From positions 186,001 through 250,000 of the forward strand of contig NZ_JAAGLV010000004.1 of assembly GCF_010548305.1 (NCBI RefSeq): a stretch of 64,000 bases of DNA, given 5' to 3'. The position numbers were made by a program, and so were the translations under genes. The DNA comes from Streptomyces sp. SID13031. GTDB taxonomy: Bacteria; Actinomycetota; Actinomycetes; Propionibacteriales; Kribbellaceae. Of this stretch, positions 40,128-48,823 are shown one piece after another. A model generated the notes under the pieces. That model searched no databases, had not been told where the DNA came from, and saw only the letters and a program-made list of their open reading frames with translations. Numbering within the stretch: position 1 is the stretch's first letter; each line of letters begins with the position of its first letter.

Positions 40128-42004
40128 GCCGGCAGCTCCTCTGCAGTCAGGTACTTCGACAGCTCGTCGCGCTCGAACAGCTCCAGCAGGTCCTCGCGCA
40201 TCGGGATCTGGTCCTTCTTGACCACGGTGACCCCGTCGTCGGTGCTCTGCAGCGAGCAGACCAGCAGCAGCTTGCGCCACTCGGCGTTCATCCCCGGGAA
40301 GTCGTCGCGGGTGTGACCGCCACGGGACTCCTCGCGCAGCAGGGCCGCCTTCGCGACGCACTCCGACACCGTCAGCATGTTGCGCAGGTCCAGCGCGAGG
40401 TGCCAGCCGGGGTTGAACTGCCGGTGCCCCTCGACCGTCATCTTCGCGATCCGGCCACGGAACTCGGCCAGCCGCGACAGCGCCTGCTCGATCTCGTCGG
40501 CCTTGCGGATGATGCCGACCAGGTCGTTCATCGACTGCTGGAGTTCCTGGTGGATCGTGTACGGGTTCTCCCCGCCCTCGAGCTCGAACGGCGCGAGGGC
40601 CTCGGCCGCCGCCGCGTCGATATCGGCCTCGGCGATCTTCGGCCGGTTCTCGCCGAGCGACTCGACGTACATCGCCGCACCGGCTCCGGCGCGGCGGCCG
40701 AAGACGAGCAGGTCGGACAGCGAGTTGCCACCGAGCCGGTTGGAGCCGTGCATACCGCCGGCCACCTCACCGGCGGCGTACAGGCCCTTGATCGACGACT
40801 GCGCGGTGTCCGGCTCGACCTCGACGCCACCCATCACGTAGTGACAGGTCGGGCCGACCTCCATCGGCTCCGCGGTGATGTCGACGTCCGCCAGCTCCTT
40901 GAACTGGTGGTACATCGACGGCAGCCGGCGCTGGATCTCCTCGGCGGGCAGCCGCGAGGAGACGTCCAGGAAGACGCCACCGTGCGGCGTTCCGCGGCCG
41001 GCCTTGACCTCGGAGTTGATCGCCCGGGCGACCTCGTCGCGGGGCAGCAGCTCCGGTGGACGCCGGTTGTTGTCGGCGTCCTTGTACCAGCGGTCGGCCT
41101 CTTCCTCGGTCTCCGCGTACTGCGCGCGGAACACGTCCGGCACGTAGTCGAACATGAACCGCTTGCCCTCGGAGTTCTTCAGGACCCCACCGTCACCGCG
41201 GACCGACTCGGTGACCAGGATGCCCTTCACCGACGGCGGCCAGACCATGCCGGTCGGGTGGAACTGGATGAACTCCATGTTGATCAGCGTCGCGCCGGCC
41301 CGCATCGCGAGGGCGTGACCGTCACCGGTGTACTCCCACGAGTTCGAGGTGACCTTGAACGACTTGCCGACCCCACCGGTGGCCAGGATGACCGCGGGCG
41401 CGTCGAACAGGATGAAGCGGCCGGACTCCCGCCAGTACCCGAAGGCACCAGAGATCGCGTCACCGTCCTTCAGCAACTCGGTGACCGTGCACTCGGCGTA
41501 GACCTTGAGGTTCGCCTCGTAGTCACCGGTGGCCTTGAAGTCCTCCTGCTGCAGCGAAACGATCTTCTGCTGCAGGGTGCGGATCAGCTCCAGGCCGGTC
41601 CGGTCGCCGACGTGCGCGAGCCGCGGGTAGGTGTGACCGCCGAAGTTGCGCTGGCTGATCTTGCCGTCCGGCGTCCGGTCGAACAGCGCGCCGTAGGTCT
41701 CCAGCTCCCAGACCCGGTCGGGGGCTTCCTGCGCGTGCAGTTCGGCCATCCGCCAGTTGTTCAGGAACTTCCCGCCACGCATGGTGTCGACGTAGTGGGT
41801 CTTCCAGTTGTCGTTGGAGTTCGCGTTGCCCATCGCCGCGGCACAGCCACCCTCGGCCATCACGGTGTGTGCCTTGCCGAACAGTGACTTGCACACGATC
41901 GCGGTGCGCTTGCCCTGCTCGCGGGCCTCGATCGCGGCCCGCAGGCCGGCGCCGCCGGCGCCGATCACGATCACGTCGTACTGGTGTCGCTCAAGCTCAG
42001 TCAT
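40124..42004 (-). CDS. sdhA: Succinate dehydrogenase/fumarate reductase flavoprotein subunit
   Basis: A 626-residue flavoprotein. The FAD site VIVIGAGGAGLRAAIEAREQ is at about 11-30 and the covalent-flavin histidine is in SLFGKAHTVMAEGG (H46). Further motifs: FIQFHPTGMVWPP and GLYAAGEVAGGMHGSNRLGG. It oxidises succinate at the cytoplasmic face. Length and gene order (small gene, membrane subunit, flavoprotein, iron-sulfur protein) match the Sdh1 type of mycobacteria and other actinomycetes. Confidence 0.93.
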   Translation of the reverse strand: MTELERHQYDVIVIGAGGAGLRAAIEAREQGKRTAIVCKSLFGKAHTVMAEGGCAAAMGNANSNDNWKTHYVDTMRGGKFLNNWRMAELHAQEAPDRVWELETYGALFDRTPDGKISQRNFGGHTYPRLAHVGDRTGLELIRTLQQKIVSLQQEDFKATGDYEANLKVYAECTVTELLKDGDAISGAFGYWRESGRFILFDAPAVILATGGVGKSFKVTSNSWEYTGDGHALAMRAGATLINMEFIQFHPTGMVWPPSVKGILVTESVRGDGGVLKNSEGKRFMFDYVPDVFRAQYAETEEEADRWYKDADNNRRPPELLPRDEVARAINSEVKAGRGTPHGGVFLDVSSRLPAEEIQRRLPSMYHQFKELADVDITAEPMEVGPTCHYVMGGVEVEPDTAQSSIKGLYAAGEVAGGMHGSNRLGGNSLSDLLVFGRRAGAGAAMYVESLGENRPKIAEADIDAAAAEALAPFELEGGENPYTIHQELQQSMNDLVGIIRKADEIEQALSRLAEFRGRIAKMTVEGHRQFNPGWHLALDLRNMLTVSECVAKAALLREESRGGHTRDDFPGMNAEWRKLLLVCSLQSTDDGVTVVKKDQIPMREDLLELFERDELSKYLTAEELPA

Positions 42005-42023
42005 AAGAGATCAGACGTCCGTA

Positions 42024-42824
42024 TCAGTTGAAGAAGCGCAGATCGGAGAACCAGCCCGCCGACAGCGACATGATGTACGCGTCGGTGATGATCACGGTGA
42101 AGAGCGAGATCATCGCGTAGGTGCCGTGCTTCGGGTTCAGCTTCGACACGAAGGTCCAGTACCGGTAGCGCAGCGGGTGCTTGGAGAAGTTCTTCAGCCG
42201 GCCGCCGACGATGTGCCGGCAGGCGTGGCAGGACAGCGTGTACAGCCACAGCGCGACCAGGTTGATCCAGATGATCAGTGTGCCCAGACCGATGCCGAAG
42301 CCGCCGTCCTCGCCGTGAAAGGCGAGCACGCCGTCGTACACGTTGAGCAGACCGAAGACCAGCGCGCCGTAGAAGAAGTACCGGTGCAGGTTCAGGGCGG
42401 TCAGCGGGAACTTGCGCTCACCGTTGTACTTCTTGTGCGGCTCCGGCACCGCGCAGGCGGCCGGTGCCAGCAGCAAAGACCGCCAGCCCGCCTTGCGGTA
42501 GTAGTAACAGGTGCCGCGGAAGCCGGCCAGGATCGCGAAGGTGATGATGCTGAACGGCAGGAACACCGGGAACTTCGGGAACCAGGTCCCAAGATGGCTC
42601 GAGCCCTCGACGCAGCCGTCGTTGATACACGGCGAGTACAGCGGTGTCAGGTAGTGGTGCTCACCGACCCAGTACCACTTGTTCATGAAGATCCGGACCG
42701 TCGCGTAGACGATGAAGAAGCCCAGGATCACGCCGATCCGCAGCGGCGCGAGCCACCAGCGATCGGTCCGTAGAGTCTTCTGCTTGATCTGTGCGCGACC
42801 GGGTGCGCTCGTGCCCGTCGCCAT
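42024..42824 (-). CDS. sdhC: Succinate dehydrogenase membrane anchor (Sdh1-type, single subunit)
   Basis: A 266-residue membrane protein with about five hydrophobic segments and conserved histidines for haem or quinone binding (ALNLHRYFFYGALVFG, LYTLSCHACRHIVGG). The long N-terminus and loop CINDGCVEGSSHLGTWFPKF are typical of the fused anchor of actinobacterial Sdh1. It anchors SdhAB and reduces menaquinone. Its ATG shares one base with the stop of the preceding small gene. Confidence 0.88.
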   Translation of the reverse strand: MATGTSAPGRAQIKQKTLRTDRWWLAPLRIGVILGFFIVYATVRIFMNKWYWVGEHHYLTPLYSPCINDGCVEGSSHLGTWFPKFPVFLPFSIITFAILAGFRGTCYYYRKAGWRSLLLAPAACAVPEPHKKYNGERKFPLTALNLHRYFFYGALVFGLLNVYDGVLAFHGEDGGFGIGLGTLIIWINLVALWLYTLSCHACRHIVGGRLKNFSKHPLRYRYWTFVSKLNPKHGTYAMISLFTVIITDAYIMSLSAGWFSDLRFFN

Positions 42825-43114
42825 CAGGGCGCGCGCCGGTCAGGGGCGCCGAAGCCTTCATGCTCCGCGTCGGTCCACATGGACGCGTCGTATTCCACGT
42901 CGGGGATCTCCTCGAGTTCCTCCGGAACTGGTCCGGGTCTGTGATGCGGGTCGGGAGGGCCCAGCTCGGCCAGGTCATCGCTGAGCCTGGCCACGTCCGA
43001 CACCAATCGGCGAACGCCGAGGGTGTCACCGTACTCCTGGCTGAGTTTGCCGACGCCCGCGTGTAGCGCTTCGAGAGCGCGCTGCACCGCTGCCACGGTG
43101 TTGCCGTCACCCAT
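42824..43114 (-). CDS. Small conserved protein heading the sdh operon
   Basis: A 96-residue acidic protein: MGDGNTVAAVQRALEALHAG, VRRLVSDVARLSDDLAELGP, then a Pro-rich stretch and EEIPDVEYDASMWTDAEHEG. Its size and place directly before the membrane subunit recall Rv0250c of M. tuberculosis, upstream of Sdh1. Function unknown; coupling (shared TGATG) suggests a role in assembly or regulation of the complex. The ATG at 43114 has GGAGACGGT upstream and is preferred over a start 21 codons earlier. Confidence 0.75.
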   Translation of the reverse strand: MGDGNTVAAVQRALEALHAGVGKLSQEYGDTLGVRRLVSDVARLSDDLAELGPPDPHHRPGPVPEELEEIPDVEYDASMWTDAEHEGFGAPDRRAP

Positions 43115-43221
43115 ACCGTCTCCAGTGATGGTTTTGTCGCTGTAAGTATGGGCACACTTTGCCCTCGCGAGGCGCACAACGGAAGACCCCTCGGTACGGC
43201 GTGTTCCTACTTAGGTTTACC

Positions 43222-43848
43222 TCAGTTGCCGATGGCTGTCGGGTGGAGTAAAGGGGCGAATCCCGCCTTCAGTACAAGGAGATTCGCCGGCGGTGTGAGG
43301 ACTTCGACCTCGCGCAGGCCGGCCGGACGGCGGGATGTGGCGTATCCCTCCCATGACCAACCGAGCACCTTGCCGTCCAGTACCAGGGCCGGCCGGCCGT
43401 CGAAACGGATCATCGCGCCGTCAGGTAGATCGGCCAGCTCGGCGACCGTCGTGCGTTGCCGGCGGGTGCGGGGCTCGACCCGTTCGAGGTGGAGCTGGGC
43501 GTCCATCGCGGTGGCCCGCGGGCGCTCGGGCAGACCGCGGCCGGCGGCCCACGCACCGGCGTACAAGAGATAGTCGCGGCGGCGGCAGTAGGCGCAGGGG
43601 CGGTGCCCGGCGGCGAGGGCGACGGCCTCGTCGAAGAAGAAGAGCGCGGTCCAGCGACCGGGTGGCATCGGGTCGCGCTGCACGCCCTTCCAGTCGAGCA
43701 CGCAACAGATCCAGGCCTTCGATCGCCAGCGGGTGGTGGCCAGGGTGCGGTCTGGGCGGTGCAGGGTGCCGCGGTTGCCCATCAGCAGACCGCGACCCGC
43801 GGCGGCCACGATCTCCTGCGTCGGCAACACCCTGTTCTGTAACGGCAT
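43222..43848 (-). CDS. Conserved hypothetical protein with CxxC motif
   Basis: A 208-residue protein belonging to a widespread family I recognise only as hypothetical: PLQNRVLPTQEIVAAAGRGL, LMGNRGTLH, WRSKAWICCVLDWKGV, TALFFFDEAVALAAGHRPCA and YCRRRDY. The single CxxC could bind a metal. The C-terminal half (PDGAMIRFDGRPALVLDGKV, LGWSWEGY) looks like a small beta domain. It is divergent from the Nudix gene with 63 bases between. Confidence 0.7.
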   Translation of the reverse strand: MPLQNRVLPTQEIVAAAGRGLLMGNRGTLHRPDRTLATTRWRSKAWICCVLDWKGVQRDPMPPGRWTALFFFDEAVALAAGHRPCAYCRRRDYLLYAGAWAAGRGLPERPRATAMDAQLHLERVEPRTRRQRTTVAELADLPDGAMIRFDGRPALVLDGKVLGWSWEGYATSRRPAGLREVEVLTPPANLLVLKAGFAPLLHPTAIGN

Positions 43849-43911
43849 TGGATCATCATCGCGCCCGGCGTCGACAGTTGTGACACAGCAGGTCTGACAC
43901 AGTGCATCCCC

Positions 43912-44301
43912 ATGGGTGAACCGCAGATCGTCGTCGGGGTGGCCGTGATCCGGGCCGGCCGGGTGCTGGCCGCACTGCGACCCGGACCGGATGGCGGCTG
44001 GGAGTTTCCCGGCGGCAAGGTCGAACCGGGGGAGACCGATCAGCAGGCCGCGGTCCGGGAGTTGCGCGAGGAACTGGCCCTGGAGATCGCGCCCGGCGCC
44101 TCGCTGGGCCCGGCCCAACCCATTGGCGACCGATACTTATTGCGCGTGTACGCTGCGGCGCTGGTGCGTGGTGAACCGGTTCTGCACGAGCACAGCGCGA
44201 TCCGCTGGGTGGACGCGTCGGAGCTGGCAGAACTGGACTGGTTGCCGGCCGACCGGCCGTTCCTGATCGCGCTCCGTGTGCTCCTGGGAACACTCTGCTG
44301 A
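43912..44301 (+). CDS. Nudix hydrolase (MutT type)
   Basis: A 129-residue protein with the full Nudix box: GGKVEPGETDQQAAVRELRE followed by ELALEI. The front QIVVGVAVIRAGRVLAALRP and the length match (deoxy)nucleoside triphosphate pyrophosphohydrolases such as MutT, which clean oxidised nucleotides. Substrate not proven. Confidence 0.88.
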   Translation: MGEPQIVVGVAVIRAGRVLAALRPGPDGGWEFPGGKVEPGETDQQAAVRELREELALEIAPGASLGPAQPIGDRYLLRVYAAALVRGEPVLHEHSAIRWVDASELAELDWLPADRPFLIALRVLLGTLC

Positions 44302-44304
44302 TCC

Positions 44305-44320
44305 GTCACGATTCCGTGAC
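44305..44320. promoter_or_regulatory. Palindrome upstream of the peptide transporter operon
   Basis: GTCACG-ATTC-CGTGAC, a perfect 6-bp inverted repeat beginning just after the Nudix stop and about 110 bases before the first permease gene. It could be a regulator site for the transporter operon or a short hairpin; no T-run follows. Confidence 0.35.
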
Positions 44321-44428
44321 ATCAGAGGGCGTCTGGTGGCGTCCACACTGCGAGATCCGTAGGGTTCCCGACAACTCGCCCGTCGGGGTGAACGACGTGC
44401 GATTCAAGGGGAAGGGTAGGCAACAGCG

Positions 44429-45475
44429 ATGACGCTGGGGGTTACGGAAGACCTCTCGCCAGAGGGTGGTCTGCCAGCGGACGGCTTGGCCGAGACCGCG
44501 GAGGCCAAGCAGATCGAGGGCCGGTCCCTCGGGCAGATCGCCTGGGCCAGGCTGAAGAAGGACAAGATCGCGGTCATCTCCGCGGTCGTCATCCTGCTGA
44601 TCATCGCGGTGGCGATCTTCGCCCCGCTGATCGTCAAGATCAACGGCTTTCCGCCGGATCAGTTCAACAAGCTCAACGATGACGGCGGGCCGCTGCTGAA
44701 CACGCGCGACGGCGGTATCCCGATCGGCGGCCTGTGGGGCAGCGGTACGAGCGCCCAGCACTGGCTCGGCGTCGAACCGCAGAACGGCCGCGACGTCTTC
44801 TCCCGGTTGGTCTACGGCACCCGGGTCTCGCTGCTGGTCGCACTCGGCGGCACGATCATCGCGATCGTGCTCGGCACCGTGATCGGGATGGTCGCCGGCT
44901 ACTTCGGTGGCTGGGTCGACACCCTGCTCAGCCGGCTGATGGACATCATGCTGAGCTTCCCGTCGCTGCTGTTCGTGATGGCGCTGACGCCGGTGATCGC
45001 CGACCGCGGCCAGGCCCTGCTCGGCATCCCCGACGACAACAGGCTCCGACTGGGCGTGCTGATGTTCGTCCTCGGCTTCTTCGGCTGGGCCTATCTGGCC
45101 CGGATCGTGCGTGGCCAGACGCTGTCCCTGCGCGAGCGTGAGTTCGTCGAGGCGGCCAGGTCGCTCGGCGCCAGCCCGGGGTACGTGATCTTCAAGCAGC
45201 TCCTGCCGAACTTGATCCCGACGCTGCTCGTCTACACGACGCTGCTGATCCCGAGCAACATCACCGCGGAGGCCGCGCTGTCCTTCCTGGGCGTCGGTAT
45301 CAAGGAACCGACCTCCTCGTGGGGCCGGATGATCGCCGACGCGTCGGCCTGGATCGAGAGCAATCCGCTCTACCTGTTCTTCCCGGGCATTGCGCTGTTC
45401 ATCACCGTTCTGGCGTTCAACCTGCTCGGTGACTCCGTGCGCGACGCCCTCGACCCGCGTGCCGGGAGGAGCTGA
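44429..45475 (+). CDS. Peptide ABC transporter permease (DppC/OppC type)
   Basis: A 348-residue permease with an N-terminal OppC-type extension (QIAWARLKKDKIAVISAVVI), six membrane segments, WLGVEPQNGRDVFSRLVYGT (the LGTD-like motif of the family) and the EAA loop EAARSLGASPGYVIFKQLLP (about 237-256). It is first in the operon: permease, permease, two ATPases, binding protein. The B and C permeases are in reverse of the usual order. Confidence 0.9.
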   Translation: MTLGVTEDLSPEGGLPADGLAETAEAKQIEGRSLGQIAWARLKKDKIAVISAVVILLIIAVAIFAPLIVKINGFPPDQFNKLNDDGGPLLNTRDGGIPIGGLWGSGTSAQHWLGVEPQNGRDVFSRLVYGTRVSLLVALGGTIIAIVLGTVIGMVAGYFGGWVDTLLSRLMDIMLSFPSLLFVMALTPVIADRGQALLGIPDDNRLRLGVLMFVLGFFGWAYLARIVRGQTLSLREREFVEAARSLGASPGYVIFKQLLPNLIPTLLVYTTLLIPSNITAEAALSFLGVGIKEPTSSWGRMIADASAWIESNPLYLFFPGIALFITVLAFNLLGDSVRDALDPRAGRS

Positions 45476-45478
45476 CCC

Positions 45479-46483
45479 ATGGGCCGCTATCTGATCCGCC
45501 GGCTGCTGCAGACGCTCGTCATCCTCTGGGTGATCTCTGCCATCACGTTCTTCCTGTTCTGGATCACCCCGGCGAACCCCGCCCTGCTGATCTGCGGCAA
45601 GAACTGCAACACCGAGACGATCGCGACGGTGAACGCGACCTACGGGTTCGACGACCCGCTGATCGTCCAGTACGGCACCTACATGAAGGGCCTGGTCAAC
45701 CCGGGCGGCCGGGAGATCGGTTCGGTCGGCAGCGAACGCAACTGCGCGTGGCCGTGCTTCGGTGAGTCCTACCAGAATGGCCTCCCGGTCTGGGACTCGA
45801 TCTCTGACGCCTTCCCGGCGACCTTCTGGCTCGCCACCGGCGCCGCCATCATCTGGCTGGTGTTCGGCGTGATGCTCGGGTTGATCGCCGCGCTGCGCAA
45901 GGGCAAGTGGATCGACAAGCTGAGTGTCGGGCTGGCGCTGTTCGGCGTCTCGTTCCCGACCATCGTGTTCGGCTATCTGCTGTTGTTCCTGTTCATCGTG
46001 AAACTCAAATGGCTACCGTTCCCGGACACGTCCAGCGCGGCCCTGTTCACCGTCGGTCCGTTCAAGTGGCTGCAGTTCTACATCCTGCCGTGGATCACCC
46101 TGGCGCTGGTCTATGCGGCGCTCTACACCCGGATCACCCGGGCCAACATGATCGACACGATGAACGAGGACTACATCCGCACCGCCCGGGCCAAGGGCCT
46201 GGGTGAGGGCACCGTGATCTTCAAGCACGGACTGCGGTCCGCGCTGACGCCGATCGTGACCATCTTCGGTCTGGACGTCGGCGGCCTGCTCGGCGGCGCG
46301 GTGATCACCGAACAGGTCTTCAGCATCACCGGTCTGGGCAAGTTCTCGATCGACTCGGTGCTCGGCAACGACCTGCCGGCCATCATGGGTGTCGTCTTGT
46401 TCGCCGCGATCTTCGTCGTCGTGGCCAACGTCATAGTCGACGTCCTGTACGCCTTCATCGACCCGCGCGTGCGGTTGTCCTGA
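45479..46483 (+). CDS. Peptide ABC transporter permease (DppB/OppB type)
   Basis: A 334-residue permease starting GRYLIRRLLQTLVILWVISA, the typical OppB opening. It has about six membrane segments and the EAA loop YIRTARAKGLGEGTVIFKHG (about 231-250). A small cysteine-bearing outside loop (ICGKNCNTET) is unusual but seen in some actinobacterial members. GGAGGAG lies just before the ATG; the gap to the previous gene is three bases. Confidence 0.9.
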   Translation: MGRYLIRRLLQTLVILWVISAITFFLFWITPANPALLICGKNCNTETIATVNATYGFDDPLIVQYGTYMKGLVNPGGREIGSVGSERNCAWPCFGESYQNGLPVWDSISDAFPATFWLATGAAIIWLVFGVMLGLIAALRKGKWIDKLSVGLALFGVSFPTIVFGYLLLFLFIVKLKWLPFPDTSSAALFTVGPFKWLQFYILPWITLALVYAALYTRITRANMIDTMNEDYIRTARAKGLGEGTVIFKHGLRSALTPIVTIFGLDVGGLLGGAVITEQVFSITGLGKFSIDSVLGNDLPAIMGVVLFAAIFVVVANVIVDVLYAFIDPRVRLS

Positions 46484-46499
46484 CCCGACGAGGAGACAA

Positions 46500-47570
46500 G
46501 TGACCGAGTCTGTGACAACCACAGCCACTGCGGACCGTAGTACCGGCAAGCCGTTCCTGGAGCTCAAGGACCTGCAGGTGCACTTCCCGACCGACGACGG
46601 TGTGGTGAAGGCCGTCAACGGCCTGAGCTTCACCCTGGAGCGCGGCAAGACGCTGGGCATCGTGGGCGAGTCGGGTTCCGGCAAGAGCGTCTCGAGCCTG
46701 GCCATCATGGGGTTGCACAAAGGCAGCCGCGCGCAGGTCAGCGGTGAGATCTGGCTGGACGGCGCCGAACTGGTGGACATGTCCGTGCCCGAGATCCGCA
46801 AGCTGCGCGGTCAGCAGGTGGCGATGATCTTCCAGGACCCGCTGTCGGCGATGCACCCCTTCTATCGCGTCGGCGACCAGCTCGTCGAGGCGTACCGGGT
46901 GCACAACCAGGTGACCAAGGCGGTCGCCAAGAAGCGCGCGATCGACCTACTCGACCGGGTCGGCATCCCGTCGCCGGACAAGCGGTTCTACGACTACCCG
47001 CACCAGTTCTCCGGCGGTATGCGGCAGCGCGCGATGATCGCGATGGCGCTGATGTGCGACCCGCAGTTGCTGATCGCCGACGAGCCGACCACCGCCCTGG
47101 ACGTCACCGTGCAGGCGCAGATCCTCGACCTGATGATGGATCTGCAGAAGGAGTTCAACTCCGCGATCGTCATCATCACCCACGACCTGGGCGTCGTCGC
47201 CCAGATGGCGCAGGACGTGGTGGTCATGTACGGCGGCCGGGTGGTGGAGTCCGGCCCGGTCCGGGACATCTTCTACCGGCCCGAGATGCCCTACACCTGG
47301 GGACTGCTCGGCTCGATCCCGCGGGTGAACCGCGGTGGCGATCACCGGCTCAAGTCGATCCGGGGCACTCCGCCGTCGCTGATCAACCTGCCGAAGGGGT
47401 GCCCCTTCCAGCCGCGCTGCGATTACCAGCAGCACGTCGAGGGCCGATCCTGCACTGGCGAGGTGCCCGAGTTGCTGCAGATCGGCTCCGACCAGCACCG
47501 GGTCCGGTGCCACATCGAGACCGCGGAACGCAGCAAGTTGTTCGCCGAGCAGATCAAGCCGAGCCTGTGA
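46500..47570 (+). CDS. Peptide ABC transporter ATPase (DppD/OppD type)
   Basis: A 356-residue ATPase: Walker A GESGSGKSVSSLA, Q-loop MIFQDPLSAMHPFYRV, signature FSGGMRQRAMIAMAL, Walker B LLIADEPTTALDVTVQ and VIITHDLGVVAQMA. The C-terminal oligopeptide-transporter extension has the cysteine pattern GCPFQPRCDY and SC...C that binds an iron-sulfur cluster in relatives. Start is the GTG at 46500 after GAGGAG. Confidence 0.92.
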   Translation: MTESVTTTATADRSTGKPFLELKDLQVHFPTDDGVVKAVNGLSFTLERGKTLGIVGESGSGKSVSSLAIMGLHKGSRAQVSGEIWLDGAELVDMSVPEIRKLRGQQVAMIFQDPLSAMHPFYRVGDQLVEAYRVHNQVTKAVAKKRAIDLLDRVGIPSPDKRFYDYPHQFSGGMRQRAMIAMALMCDPQLLIADEPTTALDVTVQAQILDLMMDLQKEFNSAIVIITHDLGVVAQMAQDVVVMYGGRVVESGPVRDIFYRPEMPYTWGLLGSIPRVNRGGDHRLKSIRGTPPSLINLPKGCPFQPRCDYQQHVEGRSCTGEVPELLQIGSDQHRVRCHIETAERSKLFAEQIKPSL

Positions 47571-47598
47571 TGCCGGCACTCAAGAACGAGGAGCGATC

Positions 47599-48636
47599 GT
47601 GAGTACGTCGACGTCGGCCGAGCAGGCCGTCCGGCCGGAGCAGGGCGAGGCGCTGCTCGAGGTCAAGGGACTGCAGCGGTACTTCCCGGTCACCCGGGGG
47701 ATCGTCTTCCAGCGGCAGACCGGCGCGGTCAAGGCGGTCGACGGTATCGACCTGACCATCCGCTCCGGCGAGACGCTCGGCGTGGTCGGTGAGTCGGGCT
47801 GTGGCAAGACGACCACGGGCCGGCTGGTGACCAGACTGGACGAGCCGACCGGTGGCACGATCCGGTTCGAGGGTTCGGACATCACGCACCTGAGCCGGCA
47901 GAAGATGCGTCCGTTCCGGCGCCAGGTCCAGATGATCTTCCAGGACCCGTTCTCGTCGCTGAACCCGCGGCAGACGATCGGCACGATCATCGCGGCGCCG
48001 TTCGAGATCCAGAAGGTGAAGAGCGAGGGCGGCACGAAGAAGGCCGTCCAGGCGCTGATGGAGCGGGTCGGGCTCAACCCCGAGCACTACAACCGCTACC
48101 CGCACGAGTTCTCCGGCGGTCAGCGGCAGCGGATCGGGGTCGCCCGGGCGCTCGCGCTGCGGCCGAAGCTGATCGTCTGCGACGAACCGGTGTCGGCGCT
48201 CGATGTCTCGATCCAGGCGCAGATCGTGAACCTGCTGGAGGACCTGCAGGACGAGTTCAACCTCGCCTACCTGTTCATCGCCCACGACCTGTCGGTGATC
48301 CGGCACATCTCGGACCGGGTCGCGGTGATGTACCTGGGCAAGGTGGTCGAGATCGCGGACCGTGACGAGCTCTACAACCACGCCCGGCACCCGTACACGC
48401 ACGCTCTGTTGTCGGCGGTTCCCGAAGCGGACCCCGACGCGCTTGCACACCGTGAGCGGATCCGTCTCACCGGTGACGTGCCGAGCCCGCTGAACCCGCC
48501 GTCGGGGTGCCGATTCCGCACCCGGTGCTGGAAGGCGAAGGACATTTGCGCCGAGCAGGAGCCCCAATTGATGCAGATCGGCGCACCGGCTCACCAGGCC
48601 GCCTGCCACTTCCCCGAGGAGCGCGATGTGATCTGA
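47599..48636 (+). CDS. Peptide ABC transporter ATPase (DppF/OppF type)
   Basis: A 345-residue ATPase: Walker A GESGCGKTTTGRL, Q-loop MIFQDPFSSLNPRQTI, signature FSGGQRQRIGVARAL, Walker B LIVCDEPVSALDVSIQ and LFIAHDLSVIRHI, with a C-terminal cysteine region GCRFRTRCWKAKDICA. It pairs with the ATPase at 46500. Start is GTG 47599, eleven bases after GAGGAGCG begins. Confidence 0.92.
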   Translation: MSTSTSAEQAVRPEQGEALLEVKGLQRYFPVTRGIVFQRQTGAVKAVDGIDLTIRSGETLGVVGESGCGKTTTGRLVTRLDEPTGGTIRFEGSDITHLSRQKMRPFRRQVQMIFQDPFSSLNPRQTIGTIIAAPFEIQKVKSEGGTKKAVQALMERVGLNPEHYNRYPHEFSGGQRQRIGVARALALRPKLIVCDEPVSALDVSIQAQIVNLLEDLQDEFNLAYLFIAHDLSVIRHISDRVAVMYLGKVVEIADRDELYNHARHPYTHALLSAVPEADPDALAHRERIRLTGDVPSPLNPPSGCRFRTRCWKAKDICAEQEPQLMQIGAPAHQAACHFPEERDVI

Positions 48637-48823
48637 ATGTTGCGGACAGTGACTGAAAGTCTATCGATGGCAATGAACCAATCACGATCTGGTCACCGAG
48701 CCTGATGCTCGTTGCGCCACCTGTGAATCCGTGAGTTGATGACGCGGATCGATGCCAGCAGATGACCTATCCGGCCGCCGCGACCCGGCGTGGAACGTCA
48801 TGACAAGGAAGGAATTACTGGCT

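Noticed and set aside
43205-43225. An iron-box-like TTAGGTTTACCT upstream of the sdh operon.
   Set aside because: It has only short half-sites with the wrong spacing for the 19-bp DtxR/IdeR box, so I do not call it a regulator site.
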